From the NCBI GenBank assembly GCA_022845955.1, contig AP025576.1:1736001-1800000 (forward strand): a stretch of DNA of 64,000 nt, in the 5' to 3' direction. The notes beneath the pieces were generated by a model, which had not been told where the DNA came from, made no database searches, and worked only from the letters and a program-made list of their open reading frames with translations. Shown here piece by piece: positions 44,247-54,302 of this stretch. How positions within the stretch are numbered: position 1 is the stretch's first letter; the number at the start of each line of letters is the position of its first letter. The DNA comes from Lachnospiraceae bacterium (GTDB taxonomy: Bacteria; Bacillota; Clostridia; Lachnospirales; Lachnospiraceae). The position numbers were made by a program, and so were the translations under genes.

Positions 44247-45119
44247 ATGGAAACAGAGAATGCATTGGTAATCGAAAACCTTTCCAAGACCTATCCGGGC
44301 TTTGCGCTCAGGGAGGTTTCCATGACGCTGCCCCGGGGAAGCATCATGGGTTTTATCGGGGAAAATGGTGCGGGAAAGACCACAACAATCAAGCTGATTC
44401 TGAATATGCTTCACAGGGACAGCGGCCGTATCCTGGTTCTGGGAAAGGATAACCGGAAAGAAGAAAAAGCGGTCAAGGAATGCCTCGGAGTGGTTCTGGG
44501 TGACTTGAACCTGCCGGAAACCATGAACGGTATTAAAATAAACAGTATGATGTCGGGCATTTATTCCCATTGGGAAGAGGCGGCCTTTTTTTCCAACATG
44601 GACCGGTTCGGCCTGAAAAAAGAGATGAAAATCAAGGCATATTCCCGCGGGATGAAAATGAAGCTGTCCATAGCAATCGCCCTTTCCCATGGTGCGCAGT
44701 TTCTGGTGCTGGACGAACCGACAAGCGGTTTGGATCCGATTGTAAGAGATGAAATACTGGATATTTTCCTGGATTTTATCCAGGACGAAACGCACAGCAT
44801 TTTCGTCTCCACCCATATCGTAGAGGATTTGGAAAAAATTGCGGATTATATCACCTTTATCCATAAAGGCAGAATCCTTCTGTCGGAAGACAAGGACAGC
44901 CTGCTGGAACGTTTTGTAATTCTGAGGGGCCCCAGGGAATGTTTCGCGGCATTTGAACCCTCCGAGCTTATCGGGTATAAGGAAAACCGTTTCGGGGCGG
45001 AAGCGATGACGGAAACCCGGACCTGGAGACAAAAGAGGGCGGAAGGGGAAGGGTTGGCCGCAGATCCTGCCCGTATCCAGGATATTATGCTTTATTTCGT
45101 GAAGGGAGAACGAATATGA
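44247..45119 (+). CDS. ABC transporter ATP-binding protein, YtrB type
   Basis: A 290-residue ATPase. Walker A GENGAGKTT, a degenerate signature YSRGMKMKLS, Walker B LVLDEPTSGLDP and switch His in VSTHIVEDLEKI. The unusual signature with SRGM is typical of the YtrB branch. The C-terminal 60 residues form the regulatory extension. It overlaps the permease gene by 4 bases. Together with the GntR gene it forms an inducible ABC system, by analogy for cell-envelope stress. Confidence 0.9.
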   Translation: METENALVIENLSKTYPGFALREVSMTLPRGSIMGFIGENGAGKTTTIKLILNMLHRDSGRILVLGKDNRKEEKAVKECLGVVLGDLNLPETMNGIKINSMMSGIYSHWEEAAFFSNMDRFGLKKEMKIKAYSRGMKMKLSIAIALSHGAQFLVLDEPTSGLDPIVRDEILDIFLDFIQDETHSIFVSTHIVEDLEKIADYITFIHKGRILLSEDKDSLLERFVILRGPRECFAAFEPSELIGYKENRFGAEAMTETRTWRQKRAEGEGLAADPARIQDIMLYFVKGERI

Positions 45120-45763
45120 CCGGATTGCTGAAAAAGGAATTTTATCTTCTGGAAAGTCAGATGAAAAGCTGGCTGATTGTTATGTTTTTCATGTTTCTTT
45201 ATTCCTGCCTCATGAAAGGAAACAGTTTTTTGTATATGCTCATTGCCCTGATCGGTATCATGAGCACTATGACGGTGTTCAGCCTGGATAAAGCCTGCGG
45301 CTTTGATACCTACGCCATAAGCCTTCCTTTGACCAGAAAAGAAATAGTGAGAGCCAGATATCTGTTTGCTTTTCTGATCGATATCGGCATCAGTTTCCTC
45401 TGCTGTCTGCTTATTCTTCTGCGTTATCTTTTAATGAAGGATGGAAGTATGGGGGAAAATATACATTCCCTGCTTCAGATACTGCTGGTCACCATATGGA
45501 TGCAGTTGCTTCTGTTTCCGGTAATTTATAAGGTGGGCGTTGAAAAGGCGAGATTTGTGTATATGGCCGTTTTCCTTTGTCTGAGTATGGCGCTGATCGG
45601 CCTTAGCCAGCTGGACGGCAAGGAAGCGGTGTTATCAAAAATTCAGCTGGATGTGGAAAAAGTCGTATATTTGGGTGAAGGGGCCGCCCTCCTCCTTCTT
45701 GCGGCGGGTTCGTTCCTTTCCCTGCGGCTGTCCGTCCGGATTTATGAAAAAAAAGAATTTTAA
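45116..45763 (+). CDS. ABC-2 transporter permease subunit
   Basis: A 215-residue membrane protein with six hydrophobic segments. The loop TVFSLDKACGFDTYAISLPL, then TRKEIVRARY, is characteristic of the ABC2_membrane_5 type found with YtrB-like ATPases. It overlaps the ATPase gene by 4 bases (ATGA), so the two are coupled. Its stop is followed by a bidirectional palindrome. Confidence 0.88.
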   Translation: MTGLLKKEFYLLESQMKSWLIVMFFMFLYSCLMKGNSFLYMLIALIGIMSTMTVFSLDKACGFDTYAISLPLTRKEIVRARYLFAFLIDIGISFLCCLLILLRYLLMKDGSMGENIHSLLQILLVTIWMQLLLFPVIYKVGVEKARFVYMAVFLCLSMALIGLSQLDGKEAVLSKIQLDVEKVVYLGEGAALLLLAAGSFLSLRLSVRIYEKKEF

Positions 45764-45768
45764 GATCC

Positions 45769-45784
45769 CGGAACCCGGGTTCCG
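45769..45784. terminator. Short palindrome between converging genes
   Basis: cggaacccgggttccg, a perfect 16-bp palindrome in the 21-base gap between the permease (+) and the DUF1801 gene (-). There is no T run on the + side; a role in ending both transcripts is likely but not proven. Confidence 0.4.
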
Positions 45785-46222
45785 TCATTCTTGGCTCTCA
45801 TCGGAAAACTTGCTGCCATAACTTGCTGCTGCGCGGATCATCTCCGTTAAAACGGCGGTATCTATGTCGGCAAGTTTGTTGATGTACACACAGCTCTTGC
45901 CCGAGGTGGTTTTACCGAGCTTCTGTAAATAGTTTTGCAGCTGCGGCTCATCCAAAGAAAGGTGCAGTGTGATCTTCCTCTTTGTCACAGAAAAGCCGGC
46001 GGCGTAAATTTCCCCGCGGTAACCGGAGGCGCAGCGGTACTTATAGGTTCCGTAGCCGATAAACTTTTCGCCCCACACAACCGGAGGCTTTCCCATGGCT
46101 TTGCCGAATATTTCTAATAAAGCTTTCGCGTCGGCCCGTTTTTTTTCGTCAGGGACTGCGGCAATCACTTGCAAGGGATCTTTATCGGTGGGCTGTGTTT
46201 TTAACGTATATTTGTTTTTCAT
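45785..46222 (-). CDS. DUF1801 domain protein
   Basis: A 145-residue cytoplasmic protein of the DUF1801 family: LLEIFGKAMGKPPVVWGEKF, then IGYGTYKYRC and a strand-rich middle (FSVTKRKITLHLSL), ending with a helix (LTEMIRAAASYGSKF). Relatives such as YdhG have been called iron chaperones without firm proof, and the biochemical role is unknown. It stands alone and converges with the GntR operon. Confidence 0.75.
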   Translation of the reverse strand: MKNKYTLKTQPTDKDPLQVIAAVPDEKKRADAKALLEIFGKAMGKPPVVWGEKFIGYGTYKYRCASGYRGEIYAAGFSVTKRKITLHLSLDEPQLQNYLQKLGKTTSGKSCVYINKLADIDTAVLTEMIRAAASYGSKFSDESQE

Positions 46223-46543
46223 TCCGAACTCCTCTGCTTATACCATCCTTGCGTTTACTTATACTGTTAACTACGCAATGGGTGAGATGTTTGCAAGATA
46301 TATGCAAAAAATAATATCTTTATAAAATTATAGCAAAACAAGTATAAGCATTTTGCTGAGAAAGTATACCGGAGAGGAAGTCTGTAACTTTATCGCTGCC
46401 GTACTGGTGATATTTATCCGTATCAGGAAGGGATTACATGATTTTGACGCGGTCATGCAGCTGAACAATGGCACACCGGGAGTCCCGTGTAAGAAAGAGG
46501 ACCGGCGGGGGGGGGCTGGGAAGGCCGCGGCAGAGACAACTTC
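46223..46543. other. Intergenic region without recognised gene
   Basis: 320 bases. The left part is AT-rich and must contain the promoter of the DUF1801 gene. A run of nine G lies at 46507-46515. A 73-codon frame on the + strand from 46353 runs into the hydrolase gene on the other strand and shows no ribosome binding site. I see nothing else. Confidence 0.5.
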
Positions 46544-48400
46544 TTATCGTTTGGCTTCGGATATAGTAACATAATCCTGTGCGGGAATTGTCATTCCTTC
46601 ATATTCGTAATCCTTACTGCCGAAGTTCACAATAACACTTTTTCCGGAAGAAAAAGAGGTTTTCTGGACCACATGATCCTCCGAAAGGAAGAGGTGATCT
46701 GTCATTTCATCCAGACATACCTGCTGCACCCAGAGAATGACCTTTTGATAGCTTGCGACAAAAGTTGTTTTAAAGGATGTAAAACGCTGCTGATCGAATG
46801 ACCAAATCGGTGCGTTACCGTAAAGGACATTGAAAAGATCTTTTTTCCACCAGATCTCAGGATAGTGGTGGTTGCAGTCCTCCCAGCGCCAGGAGGTGAC
46901 TACGGCATCGTGATATACCAGTTCATATAAGGGAACACGGGTATATTCATTCAGGGCGTATTTGTGATAAGCGGGGGTGGCGGTGCGGCTGCCGAGCATA
47001 ATGGTGGGACGCCGCCCGTTTTTCCAGTCCCCGATATAATAGATGCTGCCGGGGACTGTTGCAAGGGAATCAAACCAGGTGCGCTGGAGTGTCATCATAC
47101 CATATACATAAGCCCCATGGCCTGCACCGTAATCCGCGCCGAATTCACTGCCGACGAACATGCCATAGGTATCTTCAATAAACTTCATGTTGTCCACAAT
47201 GTTCTTTGCGTAGCCCTCTCTTGTTAAGGGATGCCGTTCATCATAACACTCATAAAGGCCGTTAGCCTGATAAACGTCAAGAAAAAGGGTTTCCTGGGGA
47301 TAGTCTGCCAGCGTCTGATTAATGCGTTTTATCATTTCATTGCGGATGGCAGCGGGACATACATAGGTACCGAACTGGTTGGAATATGTGCCGCCATCCT
47401 TTGTTTTTGCGGTGAGAAATTCAAATTTACCCGGATAACAGTTCAGAAGAAGCGGCATTTCTTTTTTCCGTTCCAGGCGTTCCTGAGTATCAGGGTGGAT
47501 ATCTGTGAAAAGCTCCTGATTTCCCACGCCGTATCCGAGATCCTTCGCGGCAGGGGTAAAGTCCCTGTCAGGATAAGGATGGTGATTGGGATTCCATAAA
47601 ATAAGGGCTTTTTCGATGCCGCTGTCCTTCATTTCCTGCAGAAACTCTTTATTTCTGGCGTCGTCCCAGACATAGATATGGACAGCCCCCAGAATTTTGC
47701 GGAGATTTGGGAACCGATCCAGTCTGGAACGCAGGGAAGCCACATTATTTTTCTTCCATGCATAAGGGCGGTAACGCTTGCATTGTGCCACATATCCGCC
47801 GCGATCAAAAAAGACGAACCGTATTTTACGATCGTATGAAAATCTGCCGAGGCTGCTCAGCCATACAATGGAGAAGTCAATAAGGCCATCTGTTTTGGAG
47901 AGGTTGATTTCCGCATCAAAAGGTGTTTCATATATACACATATACCCGCTTTCCAATTCAGAGTCTGTCATGCCCAGCCAGGCCATGCCCGGTCCGCCCG
48001 AACAGCGGAAAATCGGCTGCTGTTCCAGCGGATAACCGCAGTCATCAACCGGCAGCAGCAGTCCTTCGCTGTCGGTCTGCAAAATAAAGTGATTTGAATC
48101 AGGCGCAGGGATGGCGGGGGGAAATGCCAGCGCTTCCATCGGACAGCCGGCATCGGAACTCAGGGTATAAAGTAAATCAGCTTCCTGTTCCAGGGCTATT
48201 GTCATAGTGAAGGGTATTTTTCCTGCAAAAGTAAAAAAGAGGCTGTTTTCCCCCGGAATGTCCCTGGAATCAACAAGCGGAATTGTCTCCGGAAACGGCT
48301 TCTGTTTCCATACTTTACCGATCCGTTTATCTGTGATGGACAACTGCCGTGTGCTCTCCCGGAATACCACGGATACGTATTTGTTCTCTATAGTAATCAT
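46544..48400 (-). CDS. Putative TIM-barrel glycoside hydrolase of unassigned family
   Basis: A 618-residue protein without signal peptide. The N-terminal 220 residues are a beta-sandwich (ENKYVSVVFRESTRQLSITD...). Then comes a barrel: GAVHIYVWDDAR, KALILWNPNHHPYPDRD, LFLDVYQANGLYECYDERHP (a possible nucleophile Asp), MFVGSEFGADYGAGHGAYVY (a possible acid/base Glu). A beta domain ends it. The layout recalls GH101/GH129-type enzymes that cut N-acetylgalactosamine linkages, but I cannot confirm this. The ATG at 48400 has AAAGGAG before it. It follows the heparinase-like lyase gene in one operon, suggesting joint breakdown of an amino sugar or uronic acid glycan. Confidence 0.6.
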   Translation of the reverse strand: MITIENKYVSVVFRESTRQLSITDKRIGKVWKQKPFPETIPLVDSRDIPGENSLFFTFAGKIPFTMTIALEQEADLLYTLSSDAGCPMEALAFPPAIPAPDSNHFILQTDSEGLLLPVDDCGYPLEQQPIFRCSGGPGMAWLGMTDSELESGYMCIYETPFDAEINLSKTDGLIDFSIVWLSSLGRFSYDRKIRFVFFDRGGYVAQCKRYRPYAWKKNNVASLRSRLDRFPNLRKILGAVHIYVWDDARNKEFLQEMKDSGIEKALILWNPNHHPYPDRDFTPAAKDLGYGVGNQELFTDIHPDTQERLERKKEMPLLLNCYPGKFEFLTAKTKDGGTYSNQFGTYVCPAAIRNEMIKRINQTLADYPQETLFLDVYQANGLYECYDERHPLTREGYAKNIVDNMKFIEDTYGMFVGSEFGADYGAGHGAYVYGMMTLQRTWFDSLATVPGSIYYIGDWKNGRRPTIMLGSRTATPAYHKYALNEYTRVPLYELVYHDAVVTSWRWEDCNHHYPEIWWKKDLFNVLYGNAPIWSFDQQRFTSFKTTFVASYQKVILWVQQVCLDEMTDHLFLSEDHVVQKTSFSSGKSVIVNFGSKDYEYEGMTIPAQDYVTISEAKR

Positions 48401-48454
48401 ACAAACTCCTTTCTGCATCTATCTTAAAAGGCAATGATGAACCATGCTGTAAAC

Positions 48455-50392
48455 TTATATTATAAATATCCCATCCTTATAAACAAGGCGATAGCTTTCA
48501 CCGCCGCAGATAAACGAAATAATGCCATTTTCACATACAAAATCCTTCAGATTATCCTGGGCGGCATCCCTGAAGGGAACGCAGACAAAAAACAGAGTCT
48601 CCGTATCCCCGGAGGCGATACGGCTGTATACGCCGCGCCGGGAAGGATAGTCATGATAAAATACATCGGATAGTCTTCCATCCAGAATTTCGGTTTGTAT
48701 CTCCCCTTCCGGTAAATTTGAATGAATGCGGAGATTTGTACCAGGATCCCTGGTAACAAAGGAGGTTCCTTCCCTTTCTACCTTGGCGCTGTTGAAATGG
48801 AAAAAAACCTTCATGCCCTGGCCCCTGATGTTTTGGAAGGTATCGGCGATCAGAAGCAGCTTTTTATCAAGAAGGGCGGCACTTCGGGAGATGGTTACCG
48901 GATGGTAATTGTTATGATAGCCATAAGCGCCTGTGATGCGCTCAGAATTCATAATGGCTGTAAGGGAGCCGTCTTCCTGCGGCCCATAAGCAAAAGTCCC
49001 CAAATAGGCAAAGGCGTCGCGGCCGTCCACTGTGGGAACATTGTGGACCTGTGAAGATTTGTACAGATGTCTGTCTTCGCAGTCTTTGTAGGTGTAGCGC
49101 CCCGGATCCTGTAAAAGGATCTTCCCATAAGCGCCGTATATGATTCCCAGCTGATCCATATGCGCATGATTGCTGCCGGGATGTATGGGACTGTTGCTGG
49201 AGAAGAACAGGCATGCGGCATTTTTGCTCCAATCGCTTCTTATTATATATTGATCCATTTGACGCTGATACGTAATGGTTGGAAGCAGTTCACAGTCGGC
49301 AGGCGGTATTGGTGCCTTCAGCGTATCATATAGTTGGGGAATGCCGGGAAAGCCCCAGGGGAAACGCTCGGAAAGCTGTTGAAAAATAAATTTTACATCT
49401 ATAAACTGACGAAGCGTAACCAGCTGCTTTGTGTCGTTAAATAATAAATAGCTTAGTATTGCAGCATCAACCGGTGTATAGAGCAAGGCATCGGAGTCGC
49501 CAAAGGGAAGCATATTGCCGTCCGGACCTAAGGTATGGATGGAAAAGTCAATGGCTTTTTTTACTCTGGATACAAAATCGGAGGAAAATATCCTGCCGCA
49601 TTTCTTTGCCAAAAAGATGCTGTGGCAGAAATTAATGGTCACTGCGCTGTGATATTCGCCCGAACCTTCCGTCTGCGAGCCGTCTTCCGTAATCTGGGAC
49701 GCACAGGCGTGTTCCAGGCCGTCCATAGCCTGTTCAATCCAGGCCGGGGTTCTGGGATCATCAGGAAGCATGGAAGCGGCGGACAACAGGCCGTTGATTT
49801 CCTCGGTATAGTGATTATGATCCTGCCCGGGCCAGAGAAGATGGGAACCGGCGGAGATCCGTTCGGCATGTTCAGCGATGGAAAGACAGATTCTGTCAGC
49901 AAGCTTTTTACTGCTTCCGAAAGTGCGGATTACGCTGAGAAGTATGGGGAAAGTGTATACCATGCGGTATCCAAGCTCCAGCATCCGCCAGTTATGGATA
50001 CCGTGATAATAACAGGCGCTTTCATAATCATGCGGTATGGGAGGAGCGGGTACCGTCTCAAACCAGTTGGCCAGATCGGCTTCTACTTTATCAAGATAGC
50101 GCTGTTCCTTTGTCAGAAGATATGCCTTGCAGAGAGTTACCATGTATGTAAGCCTGCTCATGGTCCAGGTGTAGCCGCCCACGCCGCAGGGGTTGTCCTC
50201 CCAACGGGGAGGGATTCCGACAAAAACAGGTTCGGGGCCGGTTCCGTTCAGGACAAGCATTCCGTTCATGGCTTCCTCTGCGTGTTTTATCAGGGATCCG
50301 GTATCGGTCCCATCCAGGATAAGTAAAAAGTCTTTGATTATTCTGCGATCTTCTTTTTCATTCGTTAAAGGGGATTTTATGTTTGCTGACAT
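48455..50392 (-). CDS. Heparinase II/III-like polysaccharide lyase
   Basis: A 645-residue protein. The first 340 residues are an (alpha/alpha) toroid (HDYESACYYHGIHNWRMLEL, LLWPGQDHNHYTEEINGLLS, TEGSGEYHSAVTI). The C-terminal beta-sandwich part has the heparinase II/III mark NHAHMDQLGIIYGAYGKI, then LLQDPGRYTY. By family, His and Tyr residues in these stretches eliminate across a uronic acid linkage. There is no signal peptide, so it would act on imported oligosaccharides. The start at 50392 has GAAAGG in front; the longer frame has none. It heads the - strand operon, divergent from the importer at 50726. Confidence 0.85.
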   Translation of the reverse strand: MSANIKSPLTNEKEDRRIIKDFLLILDGTDTGSLIKHAEEAMNGMLVLNGTGPEPVFVGIPPRWEDNPCGVGGYTWTMSRLTYMVTLCKAYLLTKEQRYLDKVEADLANWFETVPAPPIPHDYESACYYHGIHNWRMLELGYRMVYTFPILLSVIRTFGSSKKLADRICLSIAEHAERISAGSHLLWPGQDHNHYTEEINGLLSAASMLPDDPRTPAWIEQAMDGLEHACASQITEDGSQTEGSGEYHSAVTINFCHSIFLAKKCGRIFSSDFVSRVKKAIDFSIHTLGPDGNMLPFGDSDALLYTPVDAAILSYLLFNDTKQLVTLRQFIDVKFIFQQLSERFPWGFPGIPQLYDTLKAPIPPADCELLPTITYQRQMDQYIIRSDWSKNAACLFFSSNSPIHPGSNHAHMDQLGIIYGAYGKILLQDPGRYTYKDCEDRHLYKSSQVHNVPTVDGRDAFAYLGTFAYGPQEDGSLTAIMNSERITGAYGYHNNYHPVTISRSAALLDKKLLLIADTFQNIRGQGMKVFFHFNSAKVEREGTSFVTRDPGTNLRIHSNLPEGEIQTEILDGRLSDVFYHDYPSRRGVYSRIASGDTETLFFVCVPFRDAAQDNLKDFVCENGIISFICGGESYRLVYKDGIFII

Positions 50393-50725
50393 AATTTTTC
50401 CTTTCTCTGTTTTTTTTATGAAGCGTTGCTTCTTTATGTACATAGTAAATGGATGACAGGCATAATGCTACTTTAATATGGGGGGTTGGCTGCCATTGCA
50501 TATTTTTAAACTTTTTATGTCTGTAATCTTGCCTTGTGAAATATGACGGCTGCAAGCCGGAATATATAGTCTAAAATTTTAGAAATGACTATAAAAATTA
50601 TACATTTTTAATATTTTTACTATATTTTTTATATTTATCCCCGTGATTTTTGATTTAGTCTTTCGAAATTAATAAAAATTCGCAATAATGAGGGTGAAAT
50701 TAATAGCGGAAAGGGGACAAATAGT
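50393..50725. other. Divergent promoter region
   Basis: 330 AT-rich bases between the lyase (-) and importer (+) operons, so both promoters and any AraC-type binding sites must be here. A perfect palindrome tctaaaattttaga lies at 50570-50583 and a short hairpin (cggc/gccg) at about 50547-50559. No gene is seen. Confidence 0.5.
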
Positions 50726-51703
50726 ATGTTAAAGTCAAAAGGAAAGTCCACATCCTTACCTGTATCGGTTCCAGCCAATCAGCATGGCTGGAAGGGCATA
50801 AAACGTGAATTGTGGAAAAACAGAATCATGTTTCTGATGATATTGCCTGTAATGATTTATGTCATTATATTTAATTATCTTCCGATGGGCGGTATTATTG
50901 TGGCATTTAAAAATTTCAATTACAGGGATGGTATCCTGGGGAGCCCATGGGTTGGGATGGCAAACTTCAAATTCCTGGTACAGGGCGGCGTGCTCTGGAG
51001 GATTACAAGAAATACCGTATTATACAATATTGCATTTATGGTGGTGGATATGGTATGCCAGATAGCCGTTGCAGTCATGCTTAATGAAGTGAGACAGAAA
51101 TGGTTTAAGAAATTCAGCCAGTCGCTTATGTTCCTTCCATATTTCATTTCTTTCGTACTTGTACAGTCCATTTGTTATGGTATTTTCAGTTATGAATATG
51201 GTCTTTTGAATAATATCCTGAAATCCGCAGGCATGGAGGCTGTCAATGTATATACCAATGCAAGCGTCTGGCCGGCCCTGTTGGTATTCTTCCACGAATG
51301 GAAGGGCATTGGTTACGGCGTGGTAGTCTATATGGCGGCAATCACCGGAATCAGCGCGGAATATTATGAAGCGGCCCGTGTGGACGGCGCAACAAAATGG
51401 CAGCAGATCAAATTGATAACGCTGCCGCTCTTAAAGCCTACGGCTATCACGCTGTTCCTGTTTGCAGTGGGTAAGATTATGAAGGGGCAGTTTGAACTGT
51501 TTTTCCAGCTCGTGGGCAAAAACGGCATGCTGTTCGAAGTGACGGATATTATTGATACCTATGTATTCAGGACGATTACCCAGAGCTTTGACCCGGGGAT
51601 GTCCACCGCAGCAGGCTTGTATCAGTCGGCATTTGGATTTATTCTGATAATGACTGTGAATACCATCGTTAAGAAGATTCAGCCTGACTATGCATTATTT
51701 TAA
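50726..51703 (+). CDS. Sugar ABC transporter permease, LplB type
   Basis: A 325-residue permease with a 25-residue polar N-terminal extension, then six hydrophobic segments beginning RIMFLMILPVMIYVIIFNYL, and EAA loop YYEAARVDGATKWQQI. It opens the importer operon, divergent from the lyase genes. It pairs with the LplC-type gene 11 bases downstream. Confidence 0.93.
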   Translation: MLKSKGKSTSLPVSVPANQHGWKGIKRELWKNRIMFLMILPVMIYVIIFNYLPMGGIIVAFKNFNYRDGILGSPWVGMANFKFLVQGGVLWRITRNTVLYNIAFMVVDMVCQIAVAVMLNEVRQKWFKKFSQSLMFLPYFISFVLVQSICYGIFSYEYGLLNNILKSAGMEAVNVYTNASVWPALLVFFHEWKGIGYGVVVYMAAITGISAEYYEAARVDGATKWQQIKLITLPLLKPTAITLFLFAVGKIMKGQFELFFQLVGKNGMLFEVTDIIDTYVFRTITQSFDPGMSTAAGLYQSAFGFILIMTVNTIVKKIQPDYALF

Positions 51704-51714
51704 AGGGGGGCGCT

Positions 51715-52593
51715 ATGAAAAAGAAAAAAATTGATCTGCTTACTGTATTTTTCTACTTTATTGTTCTTCTTGTGGCGTTCATTTGTTTTATTCCCTTCTG
51801 GCTGATTGTAATCGGTTCCCTTTCTTTGGAATCGGATGTTATTTTACGGGGGTATTCCTTATGGCCGGAGCATTTTTCCCTTGATTCCTATAAAATGGTA
51901 TTCCTGATTCCCAAAAGAATCATCCAGGGCTATCAGGTATCCGGGTTCATTACCATTGTGGGTACTTTTATTGCTTTGTTTTTTTCCACAATGGCGGCGT
52001 TTGTACTGATGAGAAAAGATTTCAGGTTCCGAAACAAGATTGCCATGTTTTTATATTTTCCGTCCATATTCAGCGGCGGAATGCTGCCCAGTTATCTGCT
52101 GATTGTTAAATATCTGGGATTAAAGGACAATATCTGGGCGCTTATCCTACCGGGGCTTATCAGTGCATGGAACATTTTCCTATTGCGAAATTTTATGTCG
52201 GATATCCCGGATTCCATAATGGAGTCGGCAAAGCTGGACGGAGCCAATGATTTCCAGATTTTTATAAAACTGTATTTACCGCTGTCCAAAGCAGGGCTTG
52301 CAACTATCGGCCTGTTCACGGCGCTGGGTTACTGGAACAACTGGTCCAACGCAATGCTCTATATTAACAGGGCCGAACTCTTCCCGCTGCAGTATTTGTT
52401 ATATTCCATGCTTTCCAATGTACAGGGGGTTAAGGAAATGGCGGCCGCATCGGGTGTTGCGATGCCGAACCTGCCCAGCGAAACGTATAAGATGGCAATG
52501 GCGGTTGTCACCACCGGCCCAATCATCCTGTTATATCCATTTGTACAGAGATACTTCGTGAAGGGTATTACAGTCGGCGCGGTAAAGGGCTGA
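51715..52593 (+). CDS. Carbohydrate ABC transporter permease, LplC/YtcP type
   Basis: A 292-residue permease, six hydrophobic segments, EAA loop IMESAKLDGANDFQIF and tail RYFVKGITVGAVKG. AAGGGGGG precedes the ATG. It serves with the permease at 50726 and with one or both of the similar receptors at 52684 and 59757. Confidence 0.93.
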   Translation: MKKKKIDLLTVFFYFIVLLVAFICFIPFWLIVIGSLSLESDVILRGYSLWPEHFSLDSYKMVFLIPKRIIQGYQVSGFITIVGTFIALFFSTMAAFVLMRKDFRFRNKIAMFLYFPSIFSGGMLPSYLLIVKYLGLKDNIWALILPGLISAWNIFLLRNFMSDIPDSIMESAKLDGANDFQIFIKLYLPLSKAGLATIGLFTALGYWNNWSNAMLYINRAELFPLQYLLYSMLSNVQGVKEMAAASGVAMPNLPSETYKMAMAVVTTGPIILLYPFVQRYFVKGITVGAVKG

Positions 52594-52683
52594 GTGCCGG
52601 TTATACACTATAAAAGGTTTCTATTATATTTATAATAAGAGAAGCAGTAAATCCGAAAAGGGAGAAAAATAGGAGGAAACACA

Positions 52684-54276
52684 ATGAAATCAAAAAAAAT
52701 CATCGCTTTATTGCTGACGGCATGTATGAGTTTCACACTGCTGGCCGGGTGCGGCAGCAGCAAACCGACGGAATCGCCGGCGGAAAGCAAAGCACCGGCA
52801 TCGGAGGAGACGACATCAGCAGGAACTGCCGGGAGTACGGGGGAAACAACTCCTGCGGTGGATACAAGCGAGCATGTGGTACTTACCATGTATTGCATCG
52901 GTGACGAGGGGGGCATTCATGCGGAAGAACATATAAAGCTTCTGAATGAAATGCTGACAGAAAAGATTAACGCATCCATCGATCCTGTCATGGTTTCCTG
53001 GGGGGACTTCAAAACCAAACTTCCCATGGTGTGGGCAAGCGGTGAAGCGTATGACCTTACCTATACCTCCAACTGGACAAATTATTTCCTGGAAGCGGAC
53101 AGAGGGGCATTTATGGACATAACGGAGCTGTTCCCCGCCTATGCGCCTTTGACCTATGCGGAATTTACGGAAAAGGATCTGCTGGAAACAACAAAGGTGG
53201 ACGGCAAGCTGTATATGGTTCCCAATGATAAGCCCGACTATACAACCTTTATGTATAACTACAGAGAAGATTTAAGAAAGAAATATAATTGTCCTGAAAT
53301 CGTGGATATGGAAACGCTTGAGACTTATCTGCAGGCAATCAAAGATAATGAACCCGGCATGATACCATATTCCAACAACAGTACGGAAACGATGAAAAAT
53401 GCAACATGGTTAAATGAACTGGATTGGTCCAGAGGAGTCGACTCCGCAGGTATTTTCATATATGATCTTAAAAATCCCGGAGAAGTGTTCAATTTTGTGG
53501 AAACGCCGGAATACGAAGAATTTGTAAAGAAGAGCCGCGAATATTATGAAAAGGGCTACTGGTCCCAGAGTATCATGGCAGAAACTACAGCTTCTAAGGA
53601 AAACTTCCTGGCAGGAAAAGCCGCTATATACCTGGCCAATATGTCCAACAGCAACGGCGTTTATCAGCAGGTCGCTTCCGAACACCCTGACTGGGAAATC
53701 GGAATCTTTTCATCCGATATGCTTAGCGGCATGGTGGAACGTGTGGCTCCGGCGAATAATGGGATGGCAATCGGTGCTTATTCCAAGAATCCGGAAAGAG
53801 CCATGATGTTCCTGGAATTATGCAATCAGGACGAAGAAGTATATGATCTTTTAATGAACGGTATTGAAGGGGTAACCTATGAAGCGGATAAGGAAACCAG
53901 AACAAAATGGATTCCTGAAGGTACAGATCCTACGGAAGCGGCTTTGAAAAACCTCGGTATGGGTATGGGTAACCAGAAGTTCGAGCTTGGTTCCCAAAAT
54001 GACAGTCCTCTCGTAAACCAGCTGAAGGAAGAATATGCTGCCATAGAAGTTTTCCCCGGACTGTCTGGGTTTGCCCTGAATCAGGATACGATATCGGCAG
54101 AACTGGCGGCCCTTAAGAGCATCAGTGATGAATACAGGATACCATTGGAAAAAGGGGTTATTGATCCGGAAAAGGGCCTTGCTGAGCTCCGTCAGAAACT
54201 GAAAGATGCCGGGGCCGATAAGGTTAAGGAAGAAATCAACAGGCAGGTTGCGGAATATTTGGCACAGCAGCAATAA
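52684..54276 (+). CDS. Extracellular sugar-binding lipoprotein (LplA-like), copy 1
   Basis: A 530-residue receptor with lipobox LAGC (Cys23) and a Ser/Thr/Glu-rich linker to about residue 60. The mature domain begins SEHVVLTMYCIGDEGG and contains MVSWGDFKTKLPMVWASGEA and the tail REINRQ-like KEEINRQVAEYLAQQQ. It is closely similar throughout to the receptor at 59757, so one of the two is a duplicate. AGGAGG precedes the ATG. The lyase, isomerase and dehydrogenase neighbours suggest a uronic acid or modified sugar oligomer as ligand. Confidence 0.92.
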   Translation: MKSKKIIALLLTACMSFTLLAGCGSSKPTESPAESKAPASEETTSAGTAGSTGETTPAVDTSEHVVLTMYCIGDEGGIHAEEHIKLLNEMLTEKINASIDPVMVSWGDFKTKLPMVWASGEAYDLTYTSNWTNYFLEADRGAFMDITELFPAYAPLTYAEFTEKDLLETTKVDGKLYMVPNDKPDYTTFMYNYREDLRKKYNCPEIVDMETLETYLQAIKDNEPGMIPYSNNSTETMKNATWLNELDWSRGVDSAGIFIYDLKNPGEVFNFVETPEYEEFVKKSREYYEKGYWSQSIMAETTASKENFLAGKAAIYLANMSNSNGVYQQVASEHPDWEIGIFSSDMLSGMVERVAPANNGMAIGAYSKNPERAMMFLELCNQDEEVYDLLMNGIEGVTYEADKETRTKWIPEGTDPTEAALKNLGMGMGNQKFELGSQNDSPLVNQLKEEYAAIEVFPGLSGFALNQDTISAELAALKSISDEYRIPLEKGVIDPEKGLAELRQKLKDAGADKVKEEINRQVAEYLAQQQ

Positions 54277-54302
54277 GGAGTATGTGCTGAGGAGGGTAAA
54301 AG

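Noticed and set aside
46507-46515. Run of nine G as a possible phase-variation switch
   Set aside because: It lies after the stop codon of the hydrolase gene and before no promoter, so length changes would alter no reading frame.
46353-46574. 73-codon + strand frame in the gap after the DUF1801 gene
   Set aside because: No ribosome binding site, overlaps the hydrolase gene end, and translates the G run.
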